From Phycisphaeraceae bacterium (lineage in GTDB: Bacteria; Planctomycetota; Phycisphaerae; Phycisphaerales; Phycisphaeraceae), in NCBI GenBank assembly GCA_020850375.1, contig JADZET010000218.1:1-5613 (forward strand): DNA of 5,613 nucleotides. Reading direction: 5' to 3'. Under the pieces are notes generated by a model. That model was not told where the DNA came from, did not search any database, and saw only the letters and a list, made by a program, of their open reading frames with translations. Positions 5,028 to 5,613 of the stretch are shown here, in pieces; position 1 is the first letter of the stretch, and each line of letters starts with the position of its first letter. The translations under genes were made by a program, and so were the position numbers.

Positions 5028-5613
5028 ATGCTCAAGCATCGACTGATCACCGGCCCGCTGATGATCCTCGCCCTCGCCCTGATCTTCTACCTCGACCACA
5101 TCCTCGATCACTTCTCCATCGACGGAACCTTCCTCCAGCACGTCTTCGTCGGCCGAACCTACCCCCCCGCCGGCCTCCTGACCCTCGCCGTCCTGCTCGT
5201 CCTGATCATCCTCAGCTCCCGCGAACTCTACGCCATCTTCCACGCCAAGGGCATCCCCGCCAACGGCGCCCTGATCTCCCTCGCCGCCGTCCTCGGATGC
5301 TTCCTCGTCTACGTCATCCCTTACTACGCCGACTCCCCCACCTCCGTCGCCATCTTCGCCACCGCCGTCGTCGTCGTCTTCCTCGCCGCCCTCATCCGGC
5401 ACTCCTGGCTCAACCACCGCACCGAAGGCTCCGTCGCCGTCGCCGCCGTCACCCTCTTCTCCTTCATGTACCTCGGACTCCTCCCCGGCTTCTACCTCGC
5501 CATCCGTCGCTGGCACGACGCCGAGGTCGTCGCCGCCATCATCCTCATCACCAAGGCCTGCGACGTCGGCGCCTACTTCACCGGACGATTCCTCGGCCGA
5601 CACAAGCTCATCC
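5028..5613 (+). CDS. cdsA: Phosphatidate cytidylyltransferase (CDP-diglyceride synthase), N-terminal part (cut by right window edge)
   Basis: CdsA is an integral inner-membrane enzyme that makes CDP-diacylglycerol from phosphatidic acid and CTP, the branch point for bacterial phospholipids. 195 codons are inside the window; the family is usually about 260-310 residues. The protein is a chain of hydrophobic segments at about 8-21, 48-63, 82-99, 107-124, 136-157 and 166-178. It then shows the family block ITKACDVGAYFTGRFLGRHK (174-193), with K176 and D179 in the expected places. The catalytic S-P-K-K-T-x-E-G signature should lie just beyond the edge. The ATG at 5028 is the only candidate: the frame is open upstream to a TAG at 4977 but has no other ATG, GTG or TTG between. 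There is no visible ribosome-binding site. Codons end almost always in C (four GTC in a row at 5367-5378), unlike the G-ending codons of the minus-strand genes. Confidence 0.93.
   Translation, partial: MLKHRLITGPLMILALALIFYLDHILDHFSIDGTFLQHVFVGRTYPPAGLLTLAVLLVLIILSSRELYAIFHAKGIPANGALISLAAVLGCFLVYVIPYYADSPTSVAIFATAVVVVFLAALIRHSWLNHRTEGSVAVAAVTLFSFMYLGLLPGFYLAIRRWHDAEVVAAIILITKACDVGAYFTGRFLGRHKLI

Noticed and set aside
4941..5603. Minus-strand open frame of 220 codons antisense to cdsA, rich in Asp, Glu, Gly and Val
   Set aside because: Its low-complexity acidic composition is the reverse reading of GTC, GCC, CTC and ATC codons of cdsA; no hydrophobic core or motif is present.
1..5613. A novel multi-gene system joining gatB, GNAT, aldolase, queC and the RDD protein
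   Set aside because: The families are common housekeeping or generic enzymes without a shared pathway, and one gene is frameshifted. Closeness alone does not support a joint system without conserved gene order in other genomes.

Overview
The window is GC-rich bacterial chromosomal DNA. It holds five genes or gene remnants on the minus strand, transcribed right to left, and one divergent gene on the plus strand at the right edge. Every gene except the GNAT and the RDD protein is a recognisable conserved bacterial family. The high GC, G-ending codons, mixed neighbourhood and small palindromic repeats between genes would fit a planctomycete (Phycisphaerae-like) genome, but that is a low-confidence guess because no taxonomic marker is present.

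In transcription order on the minus strand the layout is as follows. (1) A 590-residue secreted and membrane-anchored protein ending in an RDD domain (3138-4910, GTG start). (2) queC, the 7-cyano-7-deazaguanine synthase of the queuosine/7-deazaguanine pathway (2435-3151), whose start lies inside the end of the RDD gene. (3) A low-specificity L-threonine aldolase (ltaE) broken by a one-base frameshift: an N-terminal frame at 1533-2360 and a C-terminal frame at 1330-1548. (4) A GNAT-family acetyltransferase with an extra N-terminal half (474-1292). (5) The first 123 residues of gatB, the Asp/Glu-tRNA amidotransferase subunit B, running off the left edge (1-370). To the right, after a 117-base divergent intergenic region, cdsA (phosphatidate cytidylyltransferase) starts at 5028 on the plus strand and runs off the right edge.

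The minus-strand genes are close together (gaps of about 37 to 103 bases, one overlap) and could be read as one transcript, but their functions do not form a single pathway. gatB and queC both concern tRNA; the others do not obviously join them. I see no defence system, CRISPR array, mobile element, tRNA or rRNA.

Two features are not explained by gene content. First, a small palindromic element with arms CCCAGGCAT/ATGCCTGGG occurs in all three gaps between the genes from queC to gatB, always in the same orientation. One copy supplies the stop codon of the aldolase gene. A second palindrome of similar layout lies in front of cdsA. Second, the plus strand is strongly C-rich over G throughout, including in cdsA, which is coded on that strand. 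Minus-strand genes therefore use G-ending codons and cdsA uses C-ending codons, a pattern that follows the DNA strand rather than the direction of transcription.
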